64,000 bases of DNA, taken from Wurfbainia villosa. Its lineage: Eukaryota; Streptophyta; Magnoliopsida; Zingiberales; Zingiberaceae. A program made the position numbers and the translations under genes. The notes beneath the pieces are model-generated. The model was not told the DNA's origin, did not search any database, and saw nothing but the letters and a program-made list of their open reading frames with translations. Below are positions 1-11,267 of this stretch, piece after piece (position 1 is the first letter of the stretch; every line of letters starts with the position of its first letter). The stretch covers positions 34,136,720-34,200,719 of the forward strand of contig CM046000.1 of the NCBI GenBank assembly GCA_025175895.1, given 5' to 3'.

Positions 1-134
1 TCAAGGCTACCTCCCTATTAGGAGGTTCATGGTTCAAATCCTACCTATAACCATCGTTTATTTTATTTTATTCTAAACCTTTTATGGCCTTAAAACCTAT
101 ATAATTACTTGGCATAGTTTAGAATTTTACGGGC
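1..134. other. Unassigned left edge
   Basis: No similarity to the other repeats in the window is visible before about position 135. A tRNA-like T-loop string (GGTTCAAATCC) occurs near position 32, but its flanks do not pair into a T stem. I see no gene here. Confidence 0.4.
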
Positions 135-1444
135 TTTACAAATGACATAATTTGAAGTCTCATATATAAGGGAATCAAATAGAGTTGCCTAGAAAAATGC
201 ATGAGGCCGAAGATTAGGATGAACAAAACTCACATCTCACATCAAATTGACATGTGGGTGTATTCATATACCCTAGACACATGCGAGATGCTAGAAAATG
301 AGTTAAGTTCAAGATGCATAGTTCTTGCATCTAGATGAACTCAAACTCATCTTATACCATGGATGAATCATGAGAAAAGCTTATGTACAAGTCATGTGCA
401 TTAAGCCCATAGACCATGGTTCAATATAAGGTTTTAAAATCATTTTAAAATCATTTTAAAATCATTTTAGAAAACCTTGGTGTAGTCTATCTTTTGATAG
501 AAGCCACCATTGACGAAGTTGATACAAAAAAGATCAAAAATATTGAAGTTATCAATGGTTTTAAATTTTGTATCAATCTCAATATTTAATGGATATTTTA
601 TTTTTTAAATATTTTTTATCCATTATGATTGTTATAAGTATTATACATACGAAGTATCACTATTTTTCAAACTATGTATAATCACTTATGATTTTCTCAA
701 TTTCAGTTTCTGAACTTGATTTCTGCATTTGCGTAAATCGATCGCTATGTATAGAAGTCGATCGCATCAAGAGCGATCATGATCGACAAAGTCAATGACC
801 AAATCTTGATTCGGGTAAACAAGATTGTTTAACCCAAGTTTCAGCTATGTTAAGCTACCGTAACTACTCCTAATCCTAGGATATGATTTGGAAAACATTA
901 TAAAGGGTAAAAATCCATTGGATATGGATTCGAAGAATTGTTTAGGGTGTGTATCGAATTTTAAGGGAGGTAGAAGTTCAATGTTGAATCTTTTCCCTTA
1001 ATTTTGATTGTTTAGTGTTCCTATAGGCTTAGGGACTCTCCAAGGACATTGTTGGCGCAATGGTCAAGGGGAAGCAAGCCTTTAGAGGGAGGTTATCCAT
1101 CATGGGATGATGGATCTGTTCTTCCTCATAAGGGGGAGAATTTAGAGAATGGGAGAAATTGAAGGATTGCCTCTCTTTAGTGATATGAAACTTATCACTA
1201 GGAGAGTGAAGGCATCCTAGATGTTTTTGGACCAAGGGGGAGATTGTAAGATCTCATTGGGATATGAGGCATTGATACCCTTGGAGAGAGCCTTTTTGAT
1301 GTATGTGAAAAAGGGGGAGAATTGATGGAAAAATTGATGGGAGAATGTGAGAATTCCAAATTTGGACAATTGGGAGGATTGGATTGGGTTAGTGTTATAA
1401 CTCAAAGGTGTTTGGTTTTTGTCAAACATCAAAAAGGGAGAGAT
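135..1444 (+). mobile_element. TR-GAG5, 3' non-coding internal region (partial copy)
   Basis: This stretch follows, block by block, the region downstream of gag in the other TR-GAG copies (compare 26690-28043 and 42900-43628). Shared blocks include the ATAAGGGAATCAA box near 170, the 'cacatctcac' box near 230, the 'gaagttgatacaaa' box near 517, the CTAATCCTAGGATATG box near 870, the internal LTR-start mimic at 1050-1061, and the AGATTGTAAGATCTCATTGG box near 1240. It ends in a purine-rich tract at about 1433-1444, the plus-strand priming site. The gag and 5' LTR lie outside the window or are lost. It contains no supported coding sequence; the short frames are chance. Confidence 0.8.
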
Positions 1445-1798
1445 TATTGGTGCAATCAGCCTAGGTCATGATTGACCAGACTCTAGTTTGACTCGAGCGG
1501 TATTTTGATGTTCAACAAAACGTATCGCAATGTGATTGTCATGGAAAGTCCAAGTCTTGAGTACTTAGCATGGAAAGTCCAAGCATGGGTCTTGGGAATG
1601 GTAAAGTCTAAGTCTTTGGTACTTGGCATGGAAAGTCCAAGAAGGAGTCTTGGCAACGGTGAAAGTCCAAGGATGGGTCTTGGCATTTGGAATGTCCAAC
1701 ATGGAGTAGGCAATTGGAAAGTCCAACATAGAGTTGACATGGTAAGTCCAAGTGTGTAGTCTTGGCGGTGAAAGTCCAAGTCGTGGGTGTTGGAGATT
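1445..1798 (+). repeat. TR-GAG5 3' LTR, 5' part only
   Basis: The LTR starts directly after the polypurine tract with TATTGGTGCAATC, a G-to-A decayed form of the family start TGTTGGTGCAATC. It carries the twin GACTCGAG-type boxes and an array of CCAAG...CTTGG hairpin units (about 1540-1790). It stops at 1798 where the LTR of a minus-strand copia begins. The rest of the LTR was not found on the other side, because the inserted copia is itself truncated. Confidence 0.8.
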
Positions 1799-3614
1799 CT
1801 GGGATCATACACAGTGGAATAAAATGAATAAAATCAATTTTTATTACATCCCAGACATCTCATGGGGGTCAGGAAAACTTGCTTTGACATAATCACATGA
1901 AAAACACAAAAGGAGAAGGAGAAGTTATACCTTCGAGATTCTTTTGAGTCCGTCGAAACCACAAGCGAGACCAACGGGCCTTGCCTCTATCAGTATCCAT
2001 GCTAAGATCACCTGAGACAACTCCTAGAGCAGCAAGCCTTTGTCTCCGATTGGTGCTAGTCAACCGACGGAGACAAGAGAAGAGGAGAGAGAAAAGATGG
2101 CTATCAAGGGAGAAAACCTAAAACAAAACCTTTTTCCAAAGATTATCAAGGGATCTATTTATAGATCTCTTGATTAGGTCATCTTAGGAGGCTTAATAGG
2201 AACATATCTTACCATAATTATCCCATAATTAAAGTAAGAACAACCTAGGAAATTTCCATAAGAAAAATCTCCAAAATCGACATAACTGCAACATGATCGT
2301 GTGGATTCACACGGTCGGCTGTGCTGAAAGGCACTGCCATGCCAAGACACATGACCGACCGTGTGTCCTTCTGGGCACAACCCAGTTTTTTCCATTTTCG
2401 ACGAGAGTAAGGCACAATCTGTGCCAAGTTAGGCACGACCATGTGAGACTATAGATGGTTTATTTGACTTCGTTTAGGTGAGATATGGTCGTGCTAAGTC
2501 CAACAAGGTCATAGGAGGTTCCATAGCCTCTGTTTCGCACCCCCTTGGTTTTGTCCAACCAAACATATCCTCTCTCAATGAGAATCTCATTCTCAGACTT
2601 GTTTTACATCTCAAGATCACCCGTAGTGCGTGTGACCCAATAGGTTCCCGATTATGTTGGTCATTCATAATTAACCCCTTAATTATAAATAGATCATGAG
2701 TGACACTTAGTAGTACATCATGCCCCCTAATTGACCGGAAAGTCTAAATCGACTCCACAATATTTTCTGAACCCTTCAGTAGCTACAGTTGTTCGTGCTT
2801 TGTTCCTTTCACTCATCCTATACCCACTTGGTTCAGGACATGGTCTATGTGTTCGTCTCCATTAGGCTAACTACGTCACACCTTGCCCAAGTTATTTCCC
2901 TTGTCCTGTGGATTCAAGTTACTCCTATATGTTCCCAAGAAGATCATCTTCTTAACTTGCTTGCTTTAGCCAGAGACTTTTGAGAAACAATCCTGACAAG
3001 AGGCCTAGGGTATACATCTCCTTTATCAGGAGTGGTGAATCCTCTGTGGGCTATTCAAACACCTTCGATCACTTTGGCTTATACCCAATCATCCCAGAGT
3101 TACACCAACTATGTAGATGGCTACGAAGAAGTCAAAGTACGAGGCGCCATGATCAAGGTGACTTGAATACCTCAAGTCTAAGGAAGCTCACACTAAAGCT
3201 GTAATGAGATCTTCAATGACATGTAGAACCATATGAAGTCTCATAGCATGCTACTCCAATGAACTAGTTACCATAACTAGCATCCACATGTTCACTCTCA
3301 GCATCCCTATGCTTCCATTCAGTGACTACCAAATGCTTCGATAAATCAAGGAGCATAACATGTGCTAGTCTCACAGAATTGATGATGTTCAATCTCATCA
3401 ATTCATAGGGATAGTTTCAATACTTGCATATTTACACATGATGAGATACCCACTAATTGTGATTCAATCACAATTTCTCTCATGCTATGCATCGTAACGT
3501 CGACTTCAGTACATGAGTTAAAGATCCAATCAAATACATAGATAATGTATTCTCAAATAATGAATTTTATTATTAACTTCTAAGGCGATTGTCTTAGGAC
3601 ACCTCTCAATTACA
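1799..3614 (-). repeat. Copia Z 3' LTR
   Basis: On the minus strand the LTR would begin TGTAATTGAGAGG at 3614, just after the purine-rich GTGGGAG tract that follows RNase H, and end ATGATCCCA at 1799. The 1816-bp length suits a copia LTR. Both ends were set by TG...CA termini and context, because the partner LTR is absent. Short frames inside it (for example 2174-2395 and 2980-3204) have no protein support. Confidence 0.6.
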
Positions 3615-3639
3615 TCAAACTCCCACTTGACCTACAACT

Positions 3640-5056
3640 CCCAATTGCCTTGATATCAAATACCATAGGCCTCTATATGTCTCTCTAACTTTTCTTGGGG
3701 AAAAGGCTTTATCAAGGGATCTACTAGATTCCTATCAGTGGGAACTTTCTCTATTTGTATGTCTCTTCTACCTATGATCTCTCGGATCTGATGGTAATGG
3801 CGTAGTACATGTTTGGATCGCTAATGAGACCATGGTTCCTTCGCCTGTGCAATGATGTCATTGTTGTAGCAGAAAACTAGTAATGCTTCAACAATGCTCG
3901 GAACTACTCCAAGTTCAGTAATGAACTTCTTGATCCAGACCACCTCCTTTCCTGCTTTAGAAGCTACAATGTACTCTGGCTCCATAGTAGAATCAACAAC
4001 GGTTTCTTTCTTAGAACTCTTCCAACTCATCGCACCTCCATTCAAGATGAATATGTATCTAGACTGAGATTTAGAATTCTCCTTATCTATCTGGAAGCTG
4101 ACATCAGTATACCCGCTTACTACCATATCACCTCCTCCATATACCAAGAACAAATTCTTACTCCTTCTCAAGTACTTAAGGATTGTCTTGACAACCACCC
4201 AATAGTCCATACCAGGATTCGACTGGTATCTACTCATAATGCTCAAAGCATACGATATATCGTGTCTCGTACATAACATAGCATACATGATCGATCATAT
4301 AGCTGATGCATATGAGATCTGACTCATGTGAATCCTCTCGTCTTTAGTGTGCGGGCACATAGACTTCAAAAGGTGAATCCCATGCCTCATGGGAATAAAC
4401 CTTTCTTGGATTCTTCCATGCTAAACCATTTTAGCACTTTGTCTATGTATGTAGACTGCAAAAGACTAAGCAACCGATTTGACCTATCTCTATAGATCTT
4501 AATACCCAAAATATAGGTTGCTTCTCCCATGTCTTTCATGAAAAATATTTTGGATAACCAAACCTTGACTGTTTGCAAAATAGGAATATAGTTTCCTATA
4601 ATTAATATGTCATCGACATACAATACTAGGAACAAGATTGCAATCCCACTAACCTTCTTATACACACAGGGCTCCTCAAGATTTTGTGAGAAATCAAACT
4701 GTTTGATTACCTCATCAAAACGGATATTCCAACTCCTAGATGCTTGCTTCAATCCATAAATGGAACATTGAAGCTTGCATATTTTGTTCTTGTCAATGGA
4801 TGTGAAACCCTCAGGTTGTATCATATATACATCCTCAGACAGGTTTCCGTTAAGGAAAGTTATTTTCACATCCATCTATCATATCTCATAATCAAAATGA
4901 GCCACCATAGCTAGGAGTATCCGAATGGATTTAAGCATAGCTACTGGTGAAAAAGTTTCGTCATAGTCAACACCTTGTCTTTAACGATAACCTTTTGCCA
5001 CTAATCTAGCTTTATAGGTAATAATCTTACCATCCATGTCAGTTTTCTTCTCGGAC
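3640..5056 (-). pseudogene. Copia Z pol fragment: reverse transcriptase and RNase H (broken)
   Basis: The minus strand encodes the C-terminal half of a copia polyprotein. The piece 4875-4387 holds the RT palm, with motifs MDVKITFLNGN, SIYGLKQASRSW and the catalytic LYVDDIL. The piece 4288-3821 holds the end of RT and RNase H (SGYTDVSF, MEPEYIVAS and a following acidic motif). Weak RT similarity continues upstream to 5056 but is broken by frame changes and stops, so no full enzyme could be made. The YVDD box is intact. Its nearest relative here is the plus-strand Z copy at 7480-8239, more than 90% identical by eye over the shared stretch. Confidence 0.85.
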
Positions 5057-5815
5057 TGGCTTCGTAACTTGAGAATTGTTCTCAAGGATGAAAAACTAGC
5101 TTAATTCCTTGAAGAGGTTCTTCCCAAACCTCTTGCAAACAATGCATCTGGTGGCCAAAAGTTGGCTTACAAGAAACATGTTGTTGACTTTGAGATTGCG
5201 AGTTATATTATGCTAGCGTCGATGTCTTCTGAGTTACAGAAGCAACAAGAGCATATGAATGTTAATACAATTTTATTTAATATTTGAGAGTTGTTCAATG
5301 AGAAGGCATGATCTGAAAGGTTCGAGGTCACCCAGCTCCTGTTTCGCTCGAAGATGTAGGAGGGTTAATCTGTAGTGCAGTTTGAGCTAAAGATGAATAG
5401 CTATATTAAGTGATTGGGATCATTAAGGTTTTTAATGGGCCATAAATTAATTATTGACTTAATTCTTCACAATCTGACTAGTAGTTATTCACAATTTGTT
5501 ATGAACTATCAGATGAATAAGATTGAGTCCATGATTTTTGAATTGATCAATATGCTCAAAATAGTGGAGTCATCTATTGAGAAAGAACAGAAGGCGGTGA
5601 TGCTGGTAGACTCCTCAAAGAAAGGTTCTAAGAGGAAGTCAAAAACCAAAGCTAAAGGGAAGAAGAAGGCAAAGAAGGAAGAAATAACTCCCAAGGGCAC
5701 TTACCATCATTGTGGTAAAAATGGTCATTGGAAGAGAAACTGCAAGCAGTATCTGGAGTCGCTGAAGCAGAAAAAGGCATTGATGCCCAATCTACTTCAG
5801 GTATATTTGTTATTG
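5057..5815 (+). pseudogene. Copia Z gag (5'-truncated)
   Basis: This is the gag nucleocapsid/capsid region of a copia polyprotein. The longest open piece starts at 5414 and shows a capsid-like segment with a YSQFVMNYQMNK motif, then a Lys-rich stretch (KGSKRKSKTKAKGKKK), then a degenerate CCHC zinc knuckle near 5704-5745 (HHCGKNGHWKRNC). Stops occur at about 5143, 5285, 5359 and 5412. The N-terminal residues and the start codon are missing because the copy is cut at 5057. Downstream the frame shifts into the protease. Confidence 0.8.
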
Positions 5816-6253
5816 AATGTCATACTATTTCTTCTAGCACTTGGATATTGGATACCGAGTGTGGCTCTCATATATGTAATGGCATACAGGGGCTTAGGAA
5901 CAGAAGAAGAATGGTTAAGGGAGAAGCAGATCTAAGGGTTGGCAACGGACCAAAAGTTGTTGCAGTAGCCAAGAGTACTTATATGTTGTGACTTCCTACG
6001 GGACTATTCTTAGAGTTGGATGATTGTTTTATATTCCTGCATTAATAAAGAACATTGTTTCTATTTCATGTTTGAATAAGAAAGGTTATCATTTGATGTT
6101 TAGTAATAATTATTGTTACATTACGTTAAATAGTGTTCTTTATGCTACTAGGATATTAAATAATGGAATCTACATGTTAGATACATCCAACGAGATATTC
6201 AATATCGAATCAAATATCAAATGCATTAAGTTAGATAATCAATTAACCTCATA
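5780..6253 (+). pseudogene. Copia Z aspartic protease and pre-integrase segment (broken)
   Basis: After a frameshift, the frame open to 5991 carries the retroviral-type protease motif as WILDTECGSHIC. The catalytic Asp-Thr-Gly triad has become Asp-Thr-Glu, which should abolish activity. A second frame, 6024-6254, carries the conserved copia segment leading into the pre-integrase region (FYIPALIKNIVSISCLNKKG). It ends at a stop just before the LWHCRLGHIS pre-integrase zinc motif. Confidence 0.8.
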
Positions 6254-7197
6254 ATTATGGCATTGTCGTCTTGGCCATATAAGCAATGAACGCATTTCCA
6301 AACTACAGAGGCTTGGTTTTTTGGAGTCTTATGAATCAGATTCATTAGACACATGTGTTTCTTACTTAAAAGGAAAGATGACTAAACTACCTTTCAGAGG
6401 AAAGGGTGAATGAGAAATTAAGGTATTGGGCCTTATACATACTGATGTATGCGGACCAATGTCAACTCATGTCATAGGAGGTTATAGCAACTTCATTATC
6501 TTTATCGATGATTATTCATGATATGGGTATTTGTATCTGTTAAGATACAAGTCTAAAGTCTTTGAAAGGTTTAAAGATTTTAGAAAGGAAGTAGAGAAAC
6601 AACTTGGAAAAAATATTAAAATACTTTGATCGGATCGAGGTGGTGAATACTTAAGCTAAGAGTTTCAAGATTATCAAAGGGACAATGACATCTTGTCCCA
6701 AAGGACTCCACCTTACACGCGACAACATAATGGTGTGGCTAAAAGGCGAAATCGAACCTTGTTGGACAAGGTTAGGTCAATGATGTAGCATGCAAGTCTT
6801 CCAAAAACCTTTTGGAGTTACACACTCGAGACCACTGTTTACTTGTTAAATAGAGTCCCAACTAAGGCAAACTCTACTACTCCATATGAGATGTGGAATA
6901 GTATAAAACCACATTTATCTTATTTGAAGATATAGAATTGTCTTGCTTATGTGAAGAGGACAATATCAGACAAGCTGGGGGTTAAGTCTAATAAGTGTCT
7001 ATTTATCGGTTACCCTAAGGAAACGAGGGGTTACCAATTCTATCATCTCTTGGAATAAAAAGGTGTTTATTTCAAGGCATGCTGTATTCCTAGAAAAGGA
7101 GTTTCTCTTACAGGAAAACAGTGGGAGTGAGGTTGAACTAAGTGTAGTTCAAGAGGCTTCGATAGACACAAAAGAGATTCCTAGTCAAGAACCATAG
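6254..7197 (+). pseudogene. Copia Z integrase (broken by several stops)
   Basis: Translating through the stops shows the pre-integrase HHCC region (WHCRLGHIS), the first catalytic Asp (HTDVCGPMS, about 6445), the second (SDRGGEY, about 6635) with a stop directly before it, and the Glu-bearing region (QHNGVAKRRNR, about 6725), where the usual catalytic Glu is Lys. At least six nonsense codons are present. The region ends in the GYPKETRGY segment common to copia integrases. Confidence 0.8.
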
Positions 7198-8239
7198 TTG
7201 ATTACTCATTCGGATAAGGTAATAGCTGAACCTGATAATACACCACCTCCTCGTAGATCTAGTAGCACACGTAGGATTCCTGAGGGATATGGATTTATCA
7301 TAAGTGAATCTAATGACGTGTTGCTCATAGATGATGAGGAACCTACTAGTTACAATGAGACACTGAATAGTTCAGATAGGGATAGATGGCTAATAGCCAT
7401 GAAATCAGAAATGGATTCCATGTATGAAAATCAAGTTTGGAACTTGGTAGACCTACTCGAAGGCATAATGCCTATAGGGTGCAAGTGGGTTTTCAAGAAG
7501 AAAACTGACATAGATGGTAATATTATTATCTATAAAGCTAGATTAGTGGCAAAAGACTATCGTCAAAGACAAGGTGTTGACTATGATGAAACTTGTTTAC
7601 CAGTAGCTATGCTTAAATATATTCGAAAACTCCTAGCCATGGTGCTCATTTTGATTATGAGATATGGAAGATGGATGTGAAAATAGCTTTCCTTAATGGA
7701 AACATGTCTGAGGATGTATATATGATACAATCTGAGGGTTTCCTATCTATTGACAAGAATAAAGTATGCAAGCTTCAACATTCCATTTATGGATTGAAGC
7801 AAGCATCCAGGAGTTGGAATATCCGTTTTGATGAGGCAATCAAACAGTTTAATTTATCACAAAATCTTGGGGAGCCCTGTGTGTATAAGAAGGTTAGTAG
7901 AGTGCGATCGTGTTCCTAGTATTGTATGTCGATGACATATTAATTATATAAATGATATTTCTATTTTGTAAACAGTCAAGGTCTGGTTGTCCAAAATGTT
8001 CTCCATGAAAGACATGGGAGAAGCAACCTATATTTTGGGGATTAAGATCTATAAAGATAGATCGAATCGGTTGCTTGGTCTTTCATAGTCTACATACATA
8101 GACAAAGTGCTAAAACGGTTTAGCATGGAAGAATCCAAGAAAGGTTTTATTCCCATGAGGTATGGGATTCACCTTTTGAAGTCTATGTGCCCACGAATGG
8201 AAGACGAGAGGATTCACATGAGTTAGATCCCATTCGCAT
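7198..8239 (+). pseudogene. Copia Z reverse transcriptase, N-terminal two thirds (frameshifted)
   Basis: Frame 7198-7680 covers the linker and the RT N-terminus (DRWLIAMKSEMDSM, CKWVFKKKTD, ARLVAKDYRQRQGVDYDET). A frameshift at about 7670 leads into frame 7671-7919 with MDVKIAFLNGN and SIYGLKQASRSW. A second frameshift follows, then the YVDD catalytic box near 7925 and the MEESKKGFIP segment near 8125. It stops at the junction with copia X at 8239. RNase H is absent. The copy matches the minus-strand Z copy closely. Confidence 0.85.
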
Positions 8240-9622
8240 GAGCAACTAAGCAAGGTTGGGCCTTTTGAATTGGCGAAGGAGCTTTGGGAGAAGTTAATTG
8301 AGCTCAACGAGGGATCCAAGGAAACAAGAAGAGCCAAGAGAGATCTCTTAATAGGCCAACTCCAAAGCTTCGCCATGAAGACCAATGAGACCGTGAGCCA
8401 AATGCACAGTCGCTTCAAGGAAGTAGTCAACGAACTACATGTGATAGGTGAGAAGGTCGACAACCGAGACCTTGTAAGGTATGTGCTCCAAGCCTTCCCT
8501 AGAACAACCTTATGAGCTTCAATGGTAGATGCCTATAAGGTCTCTAGAGATCTTTCTTTGGTTAAATTAGATGAGTTATTTTGTGAATTTGAATTGCATG
8601 AGCAAGCTAACACTTTGTCCAAAGAGAAAGGTGTAGCTCTTTTTGTAGGAAAGAAGGACAAGAAGAAGAAGGAGATGAAAGAAGTGTCTTCCTCATCCAA
8701 ATCCGAGGAAGATTCATCTAGTAGTGAAGAAGAGCTATCGACAAGCGAGGTAGCTCATTATGTGAAGAAGTTTGGTAGGAGGTCAAGGAAACTCACCAAG
8801 AAAGATGTGAGGAGGATGTTCCAATCCTCCAAAGGTAAAATCTCATCTAGTTCAATTCCTTCATCTAATGTAACTTGTTATGGTTGCAACAAGAAAGGGC
8901 ACATCAAGTCAAATTGCCTGGAACTAAAGAAGAAGGAAGAGAAAGAAAAGAAGCATAAGGAGAAGAAGGAAAAGAAGGAGAATAAGAAGAAGGAGGCAAT
9001 GGTGGCTCAAACATGGGACACACTAAGCTTGGAGGACTCTTCTGATGATGAATAAGTGTGTCATGCCACCCAGAACCTAGCTCTCATGGCCTTGGAGGAG
9101 GAAGCCAGAAGCTCAAGTGAGGAGTCTTCATCCTCTTCTTCAAGCGATGAATCATCATCAAGTGATGATGAGGCAAGCAACTCTTCTAGGGTAGATTTAC
9201 TTTACAAAACCATTGCATGCATTCAAAATGCCTTAAATAGATCAAAAACTAGGATTAAGGACTTAAAAGTAGAAGTTAAGTCACTTAAAAATGTAGAACC
9301 ACTTTGTAATGATACATGTACACTTAGAGATGAAAATGATGAATTAAGAAAAGAAATAGGTGAATTAAGAGCATGCTTAGAAAAATTTACTAATAGTTCT
9401 AAATACCTAGATTTGATAATTAAGGATCAAAGGGTTATTTACAACAAGGCCGGAATAGGATATAGGACTAAGGAAAAGGAGGTAGCATTTACATCTCTTG
9501 TTAGTAGAAAATCCACATTTAGGAGCAAGGTTAGAAAGGCTTGGGTCCCTAAGAAGTTTTTGATTGATGCTAGTGGTCCTAAAATTTGGATGCCTAAGGC
9601 TTGCATTTTTCATGTTGTATAG
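8240..9622 (+). pseudogene. Copia X gag (5'-truncated, three premature stops before a conserved terminal TAG)
   Basis: This is a gag protein of the UBN2/DUF4219 capsid type. It begins at the segment equivalent to QLNKVGPFESAKELWEKL of the minus-strand copy and continues with a Ser/Glu-rich and Lys-rich stretch, a CCHC knuckle near 8874 (CYGCNKKGHIKSNC), a second acidic Ser-rich stretch and a coiled-coil-like region to about 9420. Premature stops lie at about 8244, 8513 and 9053. The last stop, TAG at 9620-9622, sits just before the protease (WIVDSGCS) and occurs at the same codon in the minus-strand X copy, so it may be a genuine gag/pol boundary and not damage. Confidence 0.85.
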
Positions 9623-10030
9623 GTAGAAGAACCAAGCTTATGGATTGTTGATAGTGGGTGCTCAAAACACATGACCGGTGATGAGAGAAAATTTTCCACT
9701 ATCAACCACACTAACAAGGGGAAGGTGTCTTTTGGAAATAGTGGTAAACTTAAGATTCTAGGAAAAGGCACAATTGAGGTATCCCCCAACCTTGCTATTC
9801 ATAAAGTGTTGTTAGTTAAAAATATGAAATTTAATTTACTTAGTGTAAGTCAACTATGTGATGCAAATTTTGATGTTCAATTTGACTCTTCAAAATGTTT
9901 CACAAGACACAAAACTTTAAATGATTGCATGTTAGTAGGTTTTAGGAAATCAAATATATATTATGTTGATTTATCCTATGCTACTAATGCTTCTACTAAG
10001 TGTCTTGTTGCAAAAGAAGAAGAGAGTTGA
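9623..10030 (+). pseudogene. Copia X aspartic protease and pre-integrase start
   Basis: The frame after the TAG carries the intact protease active site WIVDSGCSKHMTGD (a DSG variant common in copia). It is followed by FGNSGKLKILGKGTIEV and the NLLSVSQLCD segment that leads into the pre-integrase domain. It ends with TGA at 10028-10030, one codon before the LWHKRLGHIN motif. Its counterpart in the minus-strand X copy is 34220-33807. Confidence 0.85.
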
Positions 10031-11267
10031 CTTTGGCATAAGAGGCTAGGGCACATAAATATGAAGAACATTGCCAAAATAGCCAAAATGAAGTTAGTCA
10101 AAGGGTTGCCAAAATTCAAGTATCTCAAGGACAAAATGTGTGATGCATGCCAAGAAGGGAAACAATCAAGAACATCACACAAAGGTAAAACTTTACTTAG
10201 TACCGCTTTACCTTTAGAACTATTGCATATGGACTTATTTGATTGTCATAGTACCCCTTCCATGATTGGTAGTAAGTAATGCTTAGTGATAGTAGATGAT
10301 TTTCCTAGATTTACTTGGGTATTTTTCATGAAAAATAAGGATGAAACCCTAGGAATAATCATAGGATTTAGCAAGAGAGTAGAGAATGAAAGAAAACTCA
10401 AAATCAACCGGATCCGTAGTGATCATTGTGGAGAGTTTGAGAATTCTAATTTATCAACCTTTTGCCTAGAACAAGGGTACAAGCATGAATTTTCTTGTCT
10501 TAGAACACCCCAACAAAATGGGATTGTGGAATGGAAAAATCGTGCTTTACAAGAAGCGGCTAGGACTATGCTAAATGCATATTCTTTACCTAGCTACTTG
10601 TGGGCGGAAGTAGTTAACACCGCTTGCTATATCCAAAATAGGACTTTAATTCATAGGTTTTTAGGAAAACCCCCATTTGAATTGTGGAATGGTACAATTC
10701 CAACAATTCACTACTTTAAAGTCTTTGGATGCAAAGTCTATATTTTAAACACCAAAGACAACCTAGGTAAATTTGAGTCCAAAGCGGATGAGGGAATCCT
10801 AGTTGGATACTCATCCACTAGTGTAGGTTATAGAGTCTATAATAAAAGAACTCAAAAGATTGAGGAATCTTCAATTGTCCAATTTGATGAAACCTCTAAT
10901 ACATACCCTAGGAAATCCCCCATTGATGATGATATCAATGACAAAAATCAAGAAATTATCCAACAATTTCAAGACTTAACTTTAGGGGGTAATGATCAAG
11001 GGGGAGAATTGAATCAAGGGGGAGTAAGGTGATTCCGATGATGAAAGATTAATTGAGGATAATCATGATCAAACTCAAGTCAATACACCTCCTAGAACAA
11101 TAAGAGTTCATCAAAATCACCCTCTAGATCAAATTGTAGGTGAACTATCTCAAGTTGTTAGGACTAGGTCATTTCATAGGGATCCTTCTAGTCATATAGC
11201 CCTAATCTCTCAAAGTGAGCCCAAAACAATCAAAGATGCATTACTTGATCCGGATTGGATTTTAGCA
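10031..11267 (+). pseudogene. Copia X integrase and linker
   Basis: The domains in order are the pre-integrase HHCC region (WHKRLGHINMKN, CDACQEGKQ), the integrase core with first Asp (LLHMDLFDCHS, about 10226), second Asp (RIRSDHCGEFE, about 10418) and Glu (PQQNGIVEWKNR, about 10510), then the C-terminal FGCKVYILN region. All three catalytic acidic residues remain. The G of the usual RSDHGGEF is Cys. Stops at 10277-10279 and 11030-11032, plus a frame change near 11030, prevent a full product. Confidence 0.85.

Larger units (their letters stand above)
1799..5056 (-). mobile_element. Copia family Z, minus-strand copy (3' half: RT, RNase H, 3' LTR)
   Basis: Read on the minus strand this is the 3' half of a Ty1/copia element: reverse transcriptase from about 5056, RNase H to about 3640, a purine-rich tract, then an LTR. 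Gag, protease, integrase and the 5' LTR are missing. The 5' break at about 5056 abuts the broken 5' end of a second Z copy in the opposite orientation. The left edge sits inside the LTR of TR-GAG5, which suggests it inserted there before truncation. Confidence 0.8.
5057..8239 (+). mobile_element. Copia family Z, plus-strand copy (gag to mid RT, both LTRs missing)
   Basis: This Ty1/copia copy begins inside gag (a DWLRNL-type motif at 5057) and runs through zinc knuckle, protease, integrase and RT in the normal copia order. It stops within RT at about 8239, where it is fused to a copia X gag. No LTR of its own remains. It lies head-to-head with the minus-strand Z copy, so the two RT segments (about 4300-5056 and 7480-8239) form an inverted repeat about 2.4 kb apart. 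Stops and frameshifts are frequent, so it is an old, dead copy. Confidence 0.85.

Noticed and set aside
15..60. tRNA-like 3' half (GGTTCAAATCC ... TAACCA) at the left edge
   Set aside because: The bases around the T-loop pair at only two positions and no anticodon arm is visible; probably chance or a very old fragment.
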